From positions 1 through 64,000 of the forward strand of contig JADJJE010000024.1 in the NCBI GenBank assembly GCA_016706685.1: a stretch of 64,000 nt of DNA. Reading direction: 5' to 3'. The notes under the pieces are model-generated. The model made no database searches. It was not told where the DNA came from and worked only from the letters and a program-made list of their open reading frames with translations. This document shows positions 45,301 through 54,391 of the stretch, piece by piece (within the stretch, counting starts at the first letter, position 1; each line of letters starts with the position of its first letter). The position numbers were made by a program, and so were the translations under genes. The DNA comes from Sandaracinaceae bacterium (GTDB taxonomy: Bacteria > Myxococcota_A > Polyangia > Polyangiales > Houyiibacteriaceae).

Positions 45301-46139
45301 AACGTGGTGAGGATGATGCCGAACCCGTAGACCGAAGAGCCGTTGGTCATGGCTAGCGCGCGCGACCAGACCACCTCGTAGCAGAGCGCCGCAGCGCCGC
45401 TGACGGCGAACGCCAGCACCGCCGCGCGGCGGGCGTAGCGCGGCACGCGGGCCAGGGCCTCGCGGTCCACGTCCTCCTCGCGCGAGGCCTCGATGCGCGG
45501 CGCTTGGTCCCAGCCCTGGCGCTGCGCGAGGAAGATGAGCCCCGCGAGGGCGAAGTTCATGCACGCGGCCGTGATGCCGGTGGCCCAGAGGCCGATGCTG
45601 GGCATCAGCCCGAACACGCTGAGCGCGGTGCCGGCCACGGCGCCCACGGTGTTCACGCTGTAGAGCGCACCCACCCACGAGGCCACCGCGCTCGGGTCCT
45701 GGTCCGAGCGCACGAAGTGGCGGGCCAAGAGCGGCAAGCTCGAGCCCATCAGCGTGGTGGGGATGAGAAGGAACGGGAACACGCAGAAGAAGCGCGCGAA
45801 CATGAAGGCCGTGGACTCGGCACCCAGGCTCGCGCGCAAGGACGCGTTGACCACCGCGAGCCAGCCCTCGGGGTCGATGATGTAGGGCAGCACGAGGGCA
45901 TAGGCGCCCACGCCGAGCTCCACCAGCGCGTACGCCCGCAGCGGGTTCTTGATCTTGTCGGCGTAGCGGCCCGCCACGAAGGCGCCGAGCCCGAGCCCCG
46001 CCATGAACGCGGTCACCACGGTGCTGATGGCGACGCTGGTCGCCCCGAAGACGTGGTGCGCCGAGCGGGACCAGATGCTCTGGAAGATCAGGCTGGAGGC
46101 GCCCGAGAGGAAGAAGGCAAAAATGGCGACTCTACGCAC
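42357..46139 (-). CDS. Giant membrane/spermidine-synthase-like fusion protein
   Basis: A 1260-residue protein. About 1-640 is polytopic with many helices (IFAFFLSGASSLIFQSIWSR starts helix 1), like the MFS-type part of fused membrane/SpeE proteins. About 690-900 is a spermidine-synthase-like Rossmann domain: VAVIGFGSGVTVGTALHF (near 736), VDVIELERAV, DDGRNYLA (near 793) and ISEPSNPWITGVADLF (near 816). The last 240 residues are helical and possibly TPR-like. The GTG at 46139 has AAGGA seven bases before it and opens helix 1; the frame beyond runs into repeat DNA. Aminopropyl transfer is not assured, because the aspartates required for polyamine binding are not obvious. Nothing nearby concerns polyamines. 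Confidence 0.75.
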   Translation of the reverse strand: MRRVAIFAFFLSGASSLIFQSIWSRSAHHVFGATSVAISTVVTAFMAGLGLGAFVAGRYADKIKNPLRAYALVELGVGAYALVLPYIIDPEGWLAVVNASLRASLGAESTAFMFARFFCVFPFLLIPTTLMGSSLPLLARHFVRSDQDPSAVASWVGALYSVNTVGAVAGTALSVFGLMPSIGLWATGITAACMNFALAGLIFLAQRQGWDQAPRIEASREEDVDREALARVPRYARRAAVLAFAVSGAAALCYEVVWSRALAMTNGSSVYGFGIILTTFLVGIAGGSAAASGLISRATRRLDVTSALSVALVMYAVTPFSLFDQALVGGVNLGAWTIPGGLLSWVLLSLLGSAPVVVLRWYAMLGAQRDEDARAKGRRLDRVALLTLLVPVLFAIVGASIHRGLEYGQYPQIVATVVVCVVALTVALLTLRNLPVLQLAVIQLLIALSTLANMVYQDEVSCALGALVGGIEDLPNHVGTVRFFSFLTSSLCTLPATLGMGAMFPLTLRLFAVSGATIGDDVGRVYASNTLGSILGAWIPGFILMPRYGMQAALFAGMALNFAMALMLLVVAAADPEPTAAKPEGDDPEGTPPAPVSEARASHAVIESILIYALAPIIPALVALVYFGLFRPNAPWFVPNLTWDPGRMTLGVFRPSVARSACRELANTHVELLYYHDGLSTTVTVERYWGTHLAMKNNGKVDASNGEDMPTQINLAAYPLLMHQDGPEGLDVAVIGFGSGVTVGTALHFPVRSVDVIELERAVPEAARWFAEYSHLDFPLESFPYVDMERLEVINDDGRNYLAATEREYDVIISEPSNPWITGVADLFTEEHFRISKRRLREGGIYCQWVQLYELSPENIKAIYRTFASQFRHVVALSADDFSPDTVLMGSDSPLPLDLERVTRGFAFEGAQADLRAGTLYRPHDVFSRVLLASREEVMQFSQIEYTRDTESASWVAHHDSDNARPCALPLCRREPVSTNTDDNMLIEFAAPRDLIGYQRYERYLPDHLYAPTWPYGNVVGRVQGLGEGNEAAANLAELSMALLSAGRRGEASSLAEASVEAGRAPESLVAIEVMRRLLGPEGEPAIHVTPPSAGPELSPRQARVLTEGFIAVRDAVDAGDYGAALNAMEDIPAPVRQHSGPSMKLLYAYLLYKTGAIRPRYDEVVTLLEELTGTHPRWVSERPEVRYFMARSMWAEAAFGDAVRVMRQYVERLLIDEAAARDEAERLANPPAEGATPAPTPPTTGAAPAPAQRDSLALP

Positions 46140-46235
46140 TGGGATCCTTAGGTGGGCGCGGAGTATACCGACGTGGGTAATCGCCGCACCCCGGGGGGCG
46201 GTGGCTGTGGTTGTCCTGGTTGGCTGGTTGCCCGA

Positions 46236-46378
46236 GGCCCGGGGTGGGCGGGGGGTCGCGGCGGGGGCGGTCGCGCAGGCGCTCCCTCTGGTTGACCTCC
46301 CCCATTTCGGCGCGTCCGAAGGACGCTTGAAATAGGGCCCCCCCAAGCCCCTTGCTGACCCCCCGCCCACCCCGGGCC
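46236..46378. repeat. Palindromic repeat element, copy 1
   Basis: A 143-bp element bounded by a perfect 22-bp inverted repeat (46236-46257 and 46357-46378). Its core holds the hairpin GCGTCC-GAA-GGACGC inside a stretch CATTTCGGC ... GCTTGAAAT. The core, with flanks including GTCGCGC and GGCGCTCCCTC, reappears inverted in copy 2, whereas the terminal repeats of the two copies differ. Confidence 0.75.
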
Positions 46379-46478
46379 CGCGCGACCGCCTCGCGGTGCG
46401 CGGCAGATCCCCCGGAGCGCTGCGCCCTCTTCGGCTCTTGGGCTGACCTGAGCAGGACCGAACGCTCCGAGCTCGGGT

Positions 46479-46675
46479 GAGCCCGACGAGTCCGAGTGGG
46501 TTCGTCGGAACCCGACTGAGCCCAAGGCTGGATCGGTCCCTCCCACTTCGTCGAGCCCACCCGAGCCAGCGCTCGTCCCGTCCTCTCCCGCTCAGCCGAG
46601 CCCAGGCGAGCCCACGCGCGGAGCCCCTAGTCGCGCGGAGGAGGCAACCGCATTCAGGCTGGCCCACCCGAGCCC
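46479..46675 (+). repeat. GAGCCC-rich spacer
   Basis: GAGCCC occurs at 46479, 46518, 46553, 46598, 46608, 46621 and 46670, with irregular spacing. A 6-bp hairpin GGGTTC-GTCG-GAACCC sits at 46498-46513. No repeat period is clear. Confidence 0.4.
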
Positions 46676-46699
46676 ATCTGCGCTCCAAACGTCACCGCA

Positions 46700-46838
46700 G
46701 GAGGCGGAGGGGAGCCCTGGGCAAAGGGGGTGGGGGGGGCCCCAATTCAAGCGTCCGAAGGACGCGCCGAATTGGGCGGAGGCACCCGAGGGAGCGCCAG
46801 CGCGACCGGCCCCGTGCCCAGGGCTCCCCTCCGCCTCC
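46700..46838. repeat. Palindromic repeat element, copy 2 (inverted core)
   Basis: A 139-bp element bounded by a perfect 24-bp inverted repeat (46700-46723 and 46815-46838). Its core has nested arms CCCAATTC (46741-46748) with GAATTGGG (46769-46776), enclosing GCGTCC-GAA-GGACGC (46751-46765). The core matches copy 1 in reverse orientation, including the block GGCGCTCCCTC. The outer arms are different from those of copy 1. Confidence 0.75.
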
Positions 46839-46890
46839 TCACGATCACGCCTCCCAAAGCGCAACGAGCGCGTAGTAGGATCTCGGTCCG

Positions 46891-47724
46891 ATGCAGATCC
46901 CTGCCTTCCTTCGCGCCGACCCCCCGACGAGTATTGACCAGGGGCCTGATCCCAAGGCGCTGTCGGCGTTCTTGGAGGCGACGCGGGCGACCACGGAGTT
47001 CTTCTTCAAGCCGCGGGTGTTCGGCGTTTCGAACGTGCCGAAGGGTGGGGCGCTGGTGGTGGCGAACCACAACTCGGTGGGCGTGATGCCGGAGATTCAC
47101 GTCATGGCGTACTCGTGGTTCCCGGTGCACGGGGCCGAGGCGCTGCCGCGCACGCTGGTGCATGGGACGAGCTTTCGTGTGGGGCCGGTGGCGCGGTTCT
47201 TCACGAAGCTGGGCGCTGTGCCGGCCGCGCCCGAGATGGCGTCGGAGCTGCTGCAGAGCGGGTACAAGGTGCTGGCGTTTCCGGGGGGCGAGACCGACTC
47301 CATGCGAAGCTTCCGCGACCGCAACCGGATCATCTTCGGTACGCGGCGCGGGTACATCCGGCTCGCGCTCAAGGAGAACGTGCCCATCGTGCCCGTGGTC
47401 ACGGCAGGGGGGCACGAGACGCTCATCGTGCTCACCAGCGGGGAGCAAATCGCGCGCGTGACGGGGATCGACCGCGTGCTGGGCATGAAGCGCTGGCCCA
47501 TCACGCTGTGCCTGCCATGGGGGATCACGTTTGGTCCGCCCATCCTGCACCTGCCCGTGCCCACGCGCGTGTACCAGCAGGTGCTCCCGCCCGTGCGCTT
47601 CGAGCGCAGCGGCCCCGAGGCGGCCGAGGACGCGGACTACGTGGAGGAGTGCCACCAGCACGTGCACGGCATGATGCAGGCGTGCCTGGACGAGCTGCTG
47701 CAGCGCCGCGCCCGCGAGGCTTGA
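46891..47724 (+). CDS. PlsC-like acyltransferase family protein (HX4D altered)
   Basis: A 277-residue protein resembling lysophosphatidate acyltransferases: GALVVANHNSVGVMPEIH (53-70), FFTKLGAVPAAPE, VLAFPGGETDSMRSFRDRN and a VPIVPVVTAGGHE stretch correspond to the family blocks. The catalytic HX4D motif is changed: H60 is present, but valine stands where the aspartate should be (position 65). A subfamily with other catalytic spacing (acid at E68) is possible. Peripheral-membrane lipid acylation is the default guess. The ATG lies 52 bases after the second palindromic element. It converges with the LtaS-like gene. Confidence 0.7.
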   Translation: MQIPAFLRADPPTSIDQGPDPKALSAFLEATRATTEFFFKPRVFGVSNVPKGGALVVANHNSVGVMPEIHVMAYSWFPVHGAEALPRTLVHGTSFRVGPVARFFTKLGAVPAAPEMASELLQSGYKVLAFPGGETDSMRSFRDRNRIIFGTRRGYIRLALKENVPIVPVVTAGGHETLIVLTSGEQIARVTGIDRVLGMKRWPITLCLPWGITFGPPILHLPVPTRVYQQVLPPVRFERSGPEAAEDADYVEECHQHVHGMMQACLDELLQRRAREA

Positions 47725-47733
47725 GCGGTCGCG

Positions 47734-50151
47734 TCAGCGCTGGATGGGCACGCGCGCCAGGAACAGCTCGCCGGGGTGGCGGCTCTCGCCCTCCACCACG
47801 GGTAGGTGGTCGCTTCCGTCATCGGAGCGGAACGCCACGCTCACGTCGAGGAAGTCGCCCTCGTGGTTGCCCACCACGCGTAGGCTGAAGGTGTCAGCGA
47901 TGATCTCGCCGGGGCGCCAGAGCGACGCGGGGTAGAGCCCGCCTACCGGCGTGTGGGTGTAGTTCACCACGCGCGCGCCGCTGCCCCGCCCCGCTTGCTC
48001 CAACCGGAAGTTGGGCGGGAGGGGTGTTAGCACCTGATAGTAGACCGTGAACTCGACGAAGCCGCCGAGGCGTGCGGGCGCACTGGGGTAGGCCACGCCC
48101 AGCACGCGGATGGCGTCTCCAAAACGACCCGTCACGGGCCGAGCGTGCGCGGGTAGATCCGTCACGCGCGCCTCGGCCACCAGGCGCTCGATACCTTCGG
48201 TGGCCTGGCTCATCAGGTTGGTGACCTGCACCCAGCGGCGGCTGCGCGCGCGAGCTTCCTCGGCCTCCCGCTGCCACGCCACCACCAGGTCGATGCGCTC
48301 CTCGGGATCCGTCTCTAGGTCGAAGACCTGATCGGGGTGCACGCCGTAGCGGTGGATGCGCTTGCGCGTGCCTTCCAGCTCCACGGCGCAGCGCAGCTCG
48401 TGGTAGCAGGCCGCATGCAGCCGCCGGTCCATGGGCATCTCCGCGAGCAGCGGCAGGCCCACGTACCTCCCGCCCTGCGGCGCGAAGCCCAGGTGGTCCA
48501 GCACGGTGGGCACGATGTCCAGCTGCGTCACCGGCCCGCGCACGCGCCCGGCCGGGCGCCCGTCCAGCAGCAGCATCGGCACGTGCAGCACCTCCTCGTA
48601 GGGCACCTCGTCGTGCGTGCGCAGGCCGTGCTCGCCGAAGGCCTCGCCGTGGTCGCCCACGATGACCACCAGCGTGCCTTCGAGCGCCCCGAGCTCGCGC
48701 AGGTCGCTGAGCACGTCATCCATGAAGTGGTCCTGGCGCCGCACCGCGTTGAGCCAGCGGTTGCGCGTGGCGTCCTGCGCGTCGTGCGTCTGTGTCCCGT
48801 AGCGCCGCACTTCGCGGTAGTCGTGGTGTGTGGCCCCCGTCAGCAGCGTGAGCACGAACGGGCGCCCGCTCGCGAGGCTCTGCTCCACGAACGCACGCGC
48901 GGGAGCGCGCAGGATGTCGTCCTCGTGCGCGAAGTAGTTGGCCTGTTGGAAGCCCTCGGTGGGCAGCGTGCCCGAGTGCTCGAAGCGCTCGAAGCCCAGC
49001 GCGGCCACCAGGTCGGCGCGGTGCTCGAACGACCCGCGCGCGCTCTGCATGAAGACGGTGGAGTAGCCCTGCTCGCGCAGGAGGTCGGGCAGGCAGCGCC
49101 CCGGCAGCCCGCCCGGCAGCGCCTCGGTGATGCGCACGCCGATGCGCGGAGGAAACCCACACAAGATGGCCACCAGCGCCTTGCTGGTGTGCGGGACCAC
49201 GGCGTGGGCGCTCTCCACGAGCGTGCCCTCGCTGGCCCAGCGGGCGAGGGCGGGCGTGGTCCTCATCGCGGGGTTGTAGGGCGTGGTGGCGCGCGCACCG
49301 GTGGACTCCAACAAGAGGAACACCACGTTGCGCGCCGGGCCGTCGCCCTGCCGCAGCAAGCTCGAAGCGCCTCGCGGAGCTGCCCGTGCCTCCGACAAGA
49401 GCGCGGCGCTCACTGGGTCGTCGGGGGCCGCGGTCATGGCCAGGTTCACCGCGCAGGGGCGCATGAAGTCCGCGCCCACCCCAGCAGGCGCCGGCACCCA
49501 TGCGCTGCTCACCAACGCCAGCGCGCCCACGACAGCCACGAAGAGAGGGCGCCACCGGCCAGACCCTGCTCCGCGGTGGGACCGCAGACGCAGCGCCCAC
49601 CCTGGAAACACGAGCGTGGTGAGCAGCGCCAGCGCGTTCAGCAGCCACGTGCCCCAGGGGATCTCGCTCGATGCCACGCGGGCCCGCTCGCTGATCTCCA
49701 CGAGGCCCAGCCGGAACATGGGGTAGTCGAGCGGGGTGCCCGTGGTCAGGAAGTACCGGTGGCTGGCCGTGCCCACGAAGAGCAGGAGCCCCAACACCAG
49801 CTGCCAGCCGAGCAGCCCCGCCCGCAGCCCTCGCTCCTTCGCGGGCCCCAGCACCCACGCGAGCCATGCCCACGCCAGCACGGCCAGACCCGCTGCAAAG
49901 AGCGCGTCGGGCAGCAGCAGGTGCAGCCCCCCGAGCACCCCCACGGCAGGCGTGAGCGTACCGATGCGCAGGGCCTTCTGGCCGACGAGCAGCAGACTCG
50001 GTCCGCTCACGAGCCCCGCCCAGGCCCGCCACGCATGCCTCCCAAAGCGCTGCCCAGCCGCGTGCCGCTCTGGAGTGGTTGGTGTCGCTTCGCTGCTTCC
50101 TCGCATCGCCCGAGTGACGCGATAGACCGAAGCGCGCGCGGGCTCAAGCAT
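47734..50151 (-). CDS. LtaS-like membrane sulfatase-fold protein
   Basis: An 805-residue protein with about five N-terminal membrane helices (about 40-220) and an outside alkaline-phosphatase-superfamily domain (about 275-640). VVFLLLESTGARATTPYNP starts the domain; no CxPxR sulfatase signature exists, so the threonine there is the likely nucleophile, as in lipoteichoic acid synthase and phosphoethanolamine transferases. TGATHHDY, VVIVGDHGEAFGEHG and THDEVPYEEVLHVPML supply metal ligands. The last 150 residues look beta-rich. The ATG at 50151 is used; the ATG at 50106 is possible. It follows fadA but has no clear link with it. Confidence 0.8.
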   Translation of the reverse strand: MLEPARASVYRVTRAMRGSSEATPTTPERHAAGQRFGRHAWRAWAGLVSGPSLLLVGQKALRIGTLTPAVGVLGGLHLLLPDALFAAGLAVLAWAWLAWVLGPAKERGLRAGLLGWQLVLGLLLFVGTASHRYFLTTGTPLDYPMFRLGLVEISERARVASSEIPWGTWLLNALALLTTLVFPGWALRLRSHRGAGSGRWRPLFVAVVGALALVSSAWVPAPAGVGADFMRPCAVNLAMTAAPDDPVSAALLSEARAAPRGASSLLRQGDGPARNVVFLLLESTGARATTPYNPAMRTTPALARWASEGTLVESAHAVVPHTSKALVAILCGFPPRIGVRITEALPGGLPGRCLPDLLREQGYSTVFMQSARGSFEHRADLVAALGFERFEHSGTLPTEGFQQANYFAHEDDILRAPARAFVEQSLASGRPFVLTLLTGATHHDYREVRRYGTQTHDAQDATRNRWLNAVRRQDHFMDDVLSDLRELGALEGTLVVIVGDHGEAFGEHGLRTHDEVPYEEVLHVPMLLLDGRPAGRVRGPVTQLDIVPTVLDHLGFAPQGGRYVGLPLLAEMPMDRRLHAACYHELRCAVELEGTRKRIHRYGVHPDQVFDLETDPEERIDLVVAWQREAEEARARSRRWVQVTNLMSQATEGIERLVAEARVTDLPAHARPVTGRFGDAIRVLGVAYPSAPARLGGFVEFTVYYQVLTPLPPNFRLEQAGRGSGARVVNYTHTPVGGLYPASLWRPGEIIADTFSLRVVGNHEGDFLDVSVAFRSDDGSDHLPVVEGESRHPGELFLARVPIQR

Positions 50152-50166
50152 GAACGCAAACGCGAG

Positions 50167-50194
50167 CGGCCCCGAGACCGAGATCCCGGGGCCG
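50167..50194 (-). terminator. Possible terminator after fadA
   Basis: A perfect 8-bp stem (50167-50174 with 50187-50194) and a 12-base loop lie 26 bases after the fadA stop; only a weak T-rich stretch (GCGTTTGCGTTC) follows on the minus strand. Confidence 0.35.
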
Positions 50195-50219
50195 CCAGCA
50201 GCGTCCAATCAGCGCAGGG

Positions 50220-51389
50220 TCAGACCACGCGCTCGAAGAGCCCGGCCGCGCCCATGCCGCCGCCGATGCACATGGTCACGATGGCGTAGCGGCCCTCGCG
50301 ACGCTTCAGCTCGTTGAGCGCGGTGGCCGCCAGCTTGGCGCCGGTGCAGCCCAACGGGTGACCGAGGGCGATGGCGCCGCCGTTCACGTTCAGCTTGTCG
50401 TCCGGCAGCCCCAGCTGCTGCTTCACGTACAGCGCCTGGCTCGCGAACGCCTCGTTCACCTCGAAGACGTCGATGTCCGCGATGGTGAGGCCCGTCTTCT
50501 TGAGCAGCTTCTGCACCGCCGGGATGGGCCCGATGCCCATGATGGCCGGGTCCACCCCCGCCGTGGCGAAGGAGCGGAAGTAGGCCATGGGCTTGATGCC
50601 CAGCTCGTCGGCCTTTGCCTTGCTCATGACCAGCGACATGGCCGCTCCGTCCGAGAGCGGCGACGCGTTGCCCGCCGTCACCGAGCCGGTGGCCGAGAAC
50701 ACCGGGCGCAGACCCGCAAGGGCCTCCACCGTGGTGCCCGCGCGCGGCATTTCGTCCACGTTGAAGGGCACCAACGTGCGCTCTCCCTCGGGGCCGTAGG
50801 TCACACCGTTCACGGTCACGATCTCGTCGGCGAACTTGCCATCCGCAATCGCCTTGAGCGCGCGCTCGTGGCTGGCAGCCGCGAACTCGTCCTGCGCCTG
50901 ACGGCTGATCCCGAAGCGCTGGGCCACGTTCTCAGCCGTGATCCCCATGGGCGTGTAGGCCGTGGGCATGCGGTCCATGAGCTCGCCCGAGGCGCTCGGC
51001 TTGAAGCCCGTCATGGGCACCATGGACATGCTCTCCATGCCGCCGGCGATGACGATGTCGTTGTAGCCCGCCGCGATCTGACCCGCCGCGAAGGCGATGC
51101 TCTGCAGACCGGACGAGCAGAAGCGGTTGATGGTGAGCCCGGACGACTCCTCGGGGAGACCCCCGAGCAGGCCGACCAGGCGCGCTACGTTCATTCCCTG
51201 CTCACCCTCGGGGAAAGCACAGCCCAGGATCAGGTCTTCGACCATCTCGGGCTTCACGGCGGGGTTGCGCGCCATGAGGCCCTTGATGACCTCACCCGCG
51301 AACTCGTCCGGGCGACGGTTGGCGAGGGTGCCCTTCTTGGAGCGACCCACCGCGGACCGCACCGCATCCACAATCACGATGTCATTCAT
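50220..51389 (-). CDS. fadA: Acetyl-CoA C-acyltransferase (3-ketoacyl-CoA thiolase)
   Basis: A 389-residue thiolase for the last step of fatty-acid beta-oxidation. Nucleophile C91 in NRFCSSGLQ; the histidine of GHPLGCTGAKLA and the general-base cysteine of CIGGGMGAAGLFERV complete the catalytic set. IVIAGGMESMSMVPM is a family marker. The ATG has GAGGAT seven bases upstream. It is paired with the fadN-type gene upstream on the same strand, as in other bacterial fad operons. Confidence 0.96.
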   Translation of the reverse strand: MNDIVIVDAVRSAVGRSKKGTLANRRPDEFAGEVIKGLMARNPAVKPEMVEDLILGCAFPEGEQGMNVARLVGLLGGLPEESSGLTINRFCSSGLQSIAFAAGQIAAGYNDIVIAGGMESMSMVPMTGFKPSASGELMDRMPTAYTPMGITAENVAQRFGISRQAQDEFAAASHERALKAIADGKFADEIVTVNGVTYGPEGERTLVPFNVDEMPRAGTTVEALAGLRPVFSATGSVTAGNASPLSDGAAMSLVMSKAKADELGIKPMAYFRSFATAGVDPAIMGIGPIPAVQKLLKKTGLTIADIDVFEVNEAFASQALYVKQQLGLPDDKLNVNGGAIALGHPLGCTGAKLAATALNELKRREGRYAIVTMCIGGGMGAAGLFERVV

Positions 51390-51422
51390 GTTCGTATCCT
51401 CGTGTTTCTCGGTGTTGGTGGG

Positions 51423-53795
<2,373 letters not shown>

Positions 53796-53989
53796 GTTGC
53801 TGAAGTCTCCGCTGTGGGTGGACGGGTAGGGACCCCGGTCAGCCGTTTCACTGCCTGGGATGACGTGCATGTAAGCGTAATGTCGCCTGCGCGCCAGCCC
53901 TTCGTGAAGGCGGGCGACCTTGCAGCGCGAAGCCCACGCGAAGACGCACAGGCGACCCCCGCCTGCGCGCCGAACCCCTCGTCAGCCGT

Positions 53990-54298
53990 TCAGTGGCCGT
54001 GGCCGGCGTGGTCGTCTTCGGCCGGCGCGGCCTCACCAGCGGGAGCTTCGGCGGCACCCTCGGGCTCGGCCTCTGCCTCGGCGCCCTCACCACCTTCGGC
54101 CTCTGCACCCTCCGCCGCCACATCGCCTTCGGCGGCTGCGGTCTCGGGCCCCTGCGCCACGTGGTAGACGAGCATCAACACCATGATCACCAGCAAGCCG
54201 AGGCCCGTGGCCGGCAACCACATGGGCGTGTCGGCGGCTTCGTCTTGGATCTGCGGGAGGCCCGGAACATCGGGTTCGTCGTGGTGCTGGTCGGCCAT
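53990..54298 (-). CDS. Small single-pass membrane protein with acidic tail
   Basis: A 102-residue protein: a short charged start (MADQHHDEPDVPGLPQIQDE), one membrane helix (about 30-48, GLGLLVIMVLMLVYHVA), and a tail of alanine, glutamate and glycine ending in the metal-binding-looking DDHAGHGH. The tail composition is similar to that of the SecG tail at 38119. No family recognised. It diverges from the glycosyltransferase-like gene across 93 bases. Confidence 0.55.
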   Translation of the reverse strand: MADQHHDEPDVPGLPQIQDEAADTPMWLPATGLGLLVIMVLMLVYHVAQGPETAAAEGDVAAEGAEAEGGEGAEAEAEPEGAAEAPAGEAAPAEDDHAGHGH

Positions 54299-54391
54299 AG
54301 GGCGGACCTTACAAGCCGGGTGGGCGCTGGCGCAAGCCGCGCCGCGTGGCTGTTGCGAGACAGGGGGCTGGATTGCGTGTAGGTAGGCGCG

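Larger units (their letters stand above)
46140..46890. other. 751-bp non-coding region with two palindromic elements
   Basis: No credible gene was seen; the long frames through it are artefacts of high GC. It contains two related palindromic elements in opposite orientation (46236-46378 and 46700-46838) and, between them, a spacer in which GAGCCC recurs seven times. The promoters of the divergent genes at 46139 and 46891 should lie here. Confidence 0.8.

Noticed and set aside
46140..46688. Upstream extension of the membrane fusion gene
   Set aside because: The frame crosses the first palindromic element and the GAGCCC-rich spacer; the GTG at 46139 has a good ribosome-binding site and starts at the first helix.
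46236..46838. CRISPR-like array
   Set aside because: Only two copies, in opposite orientation, with no regular spacers and no cas genes.
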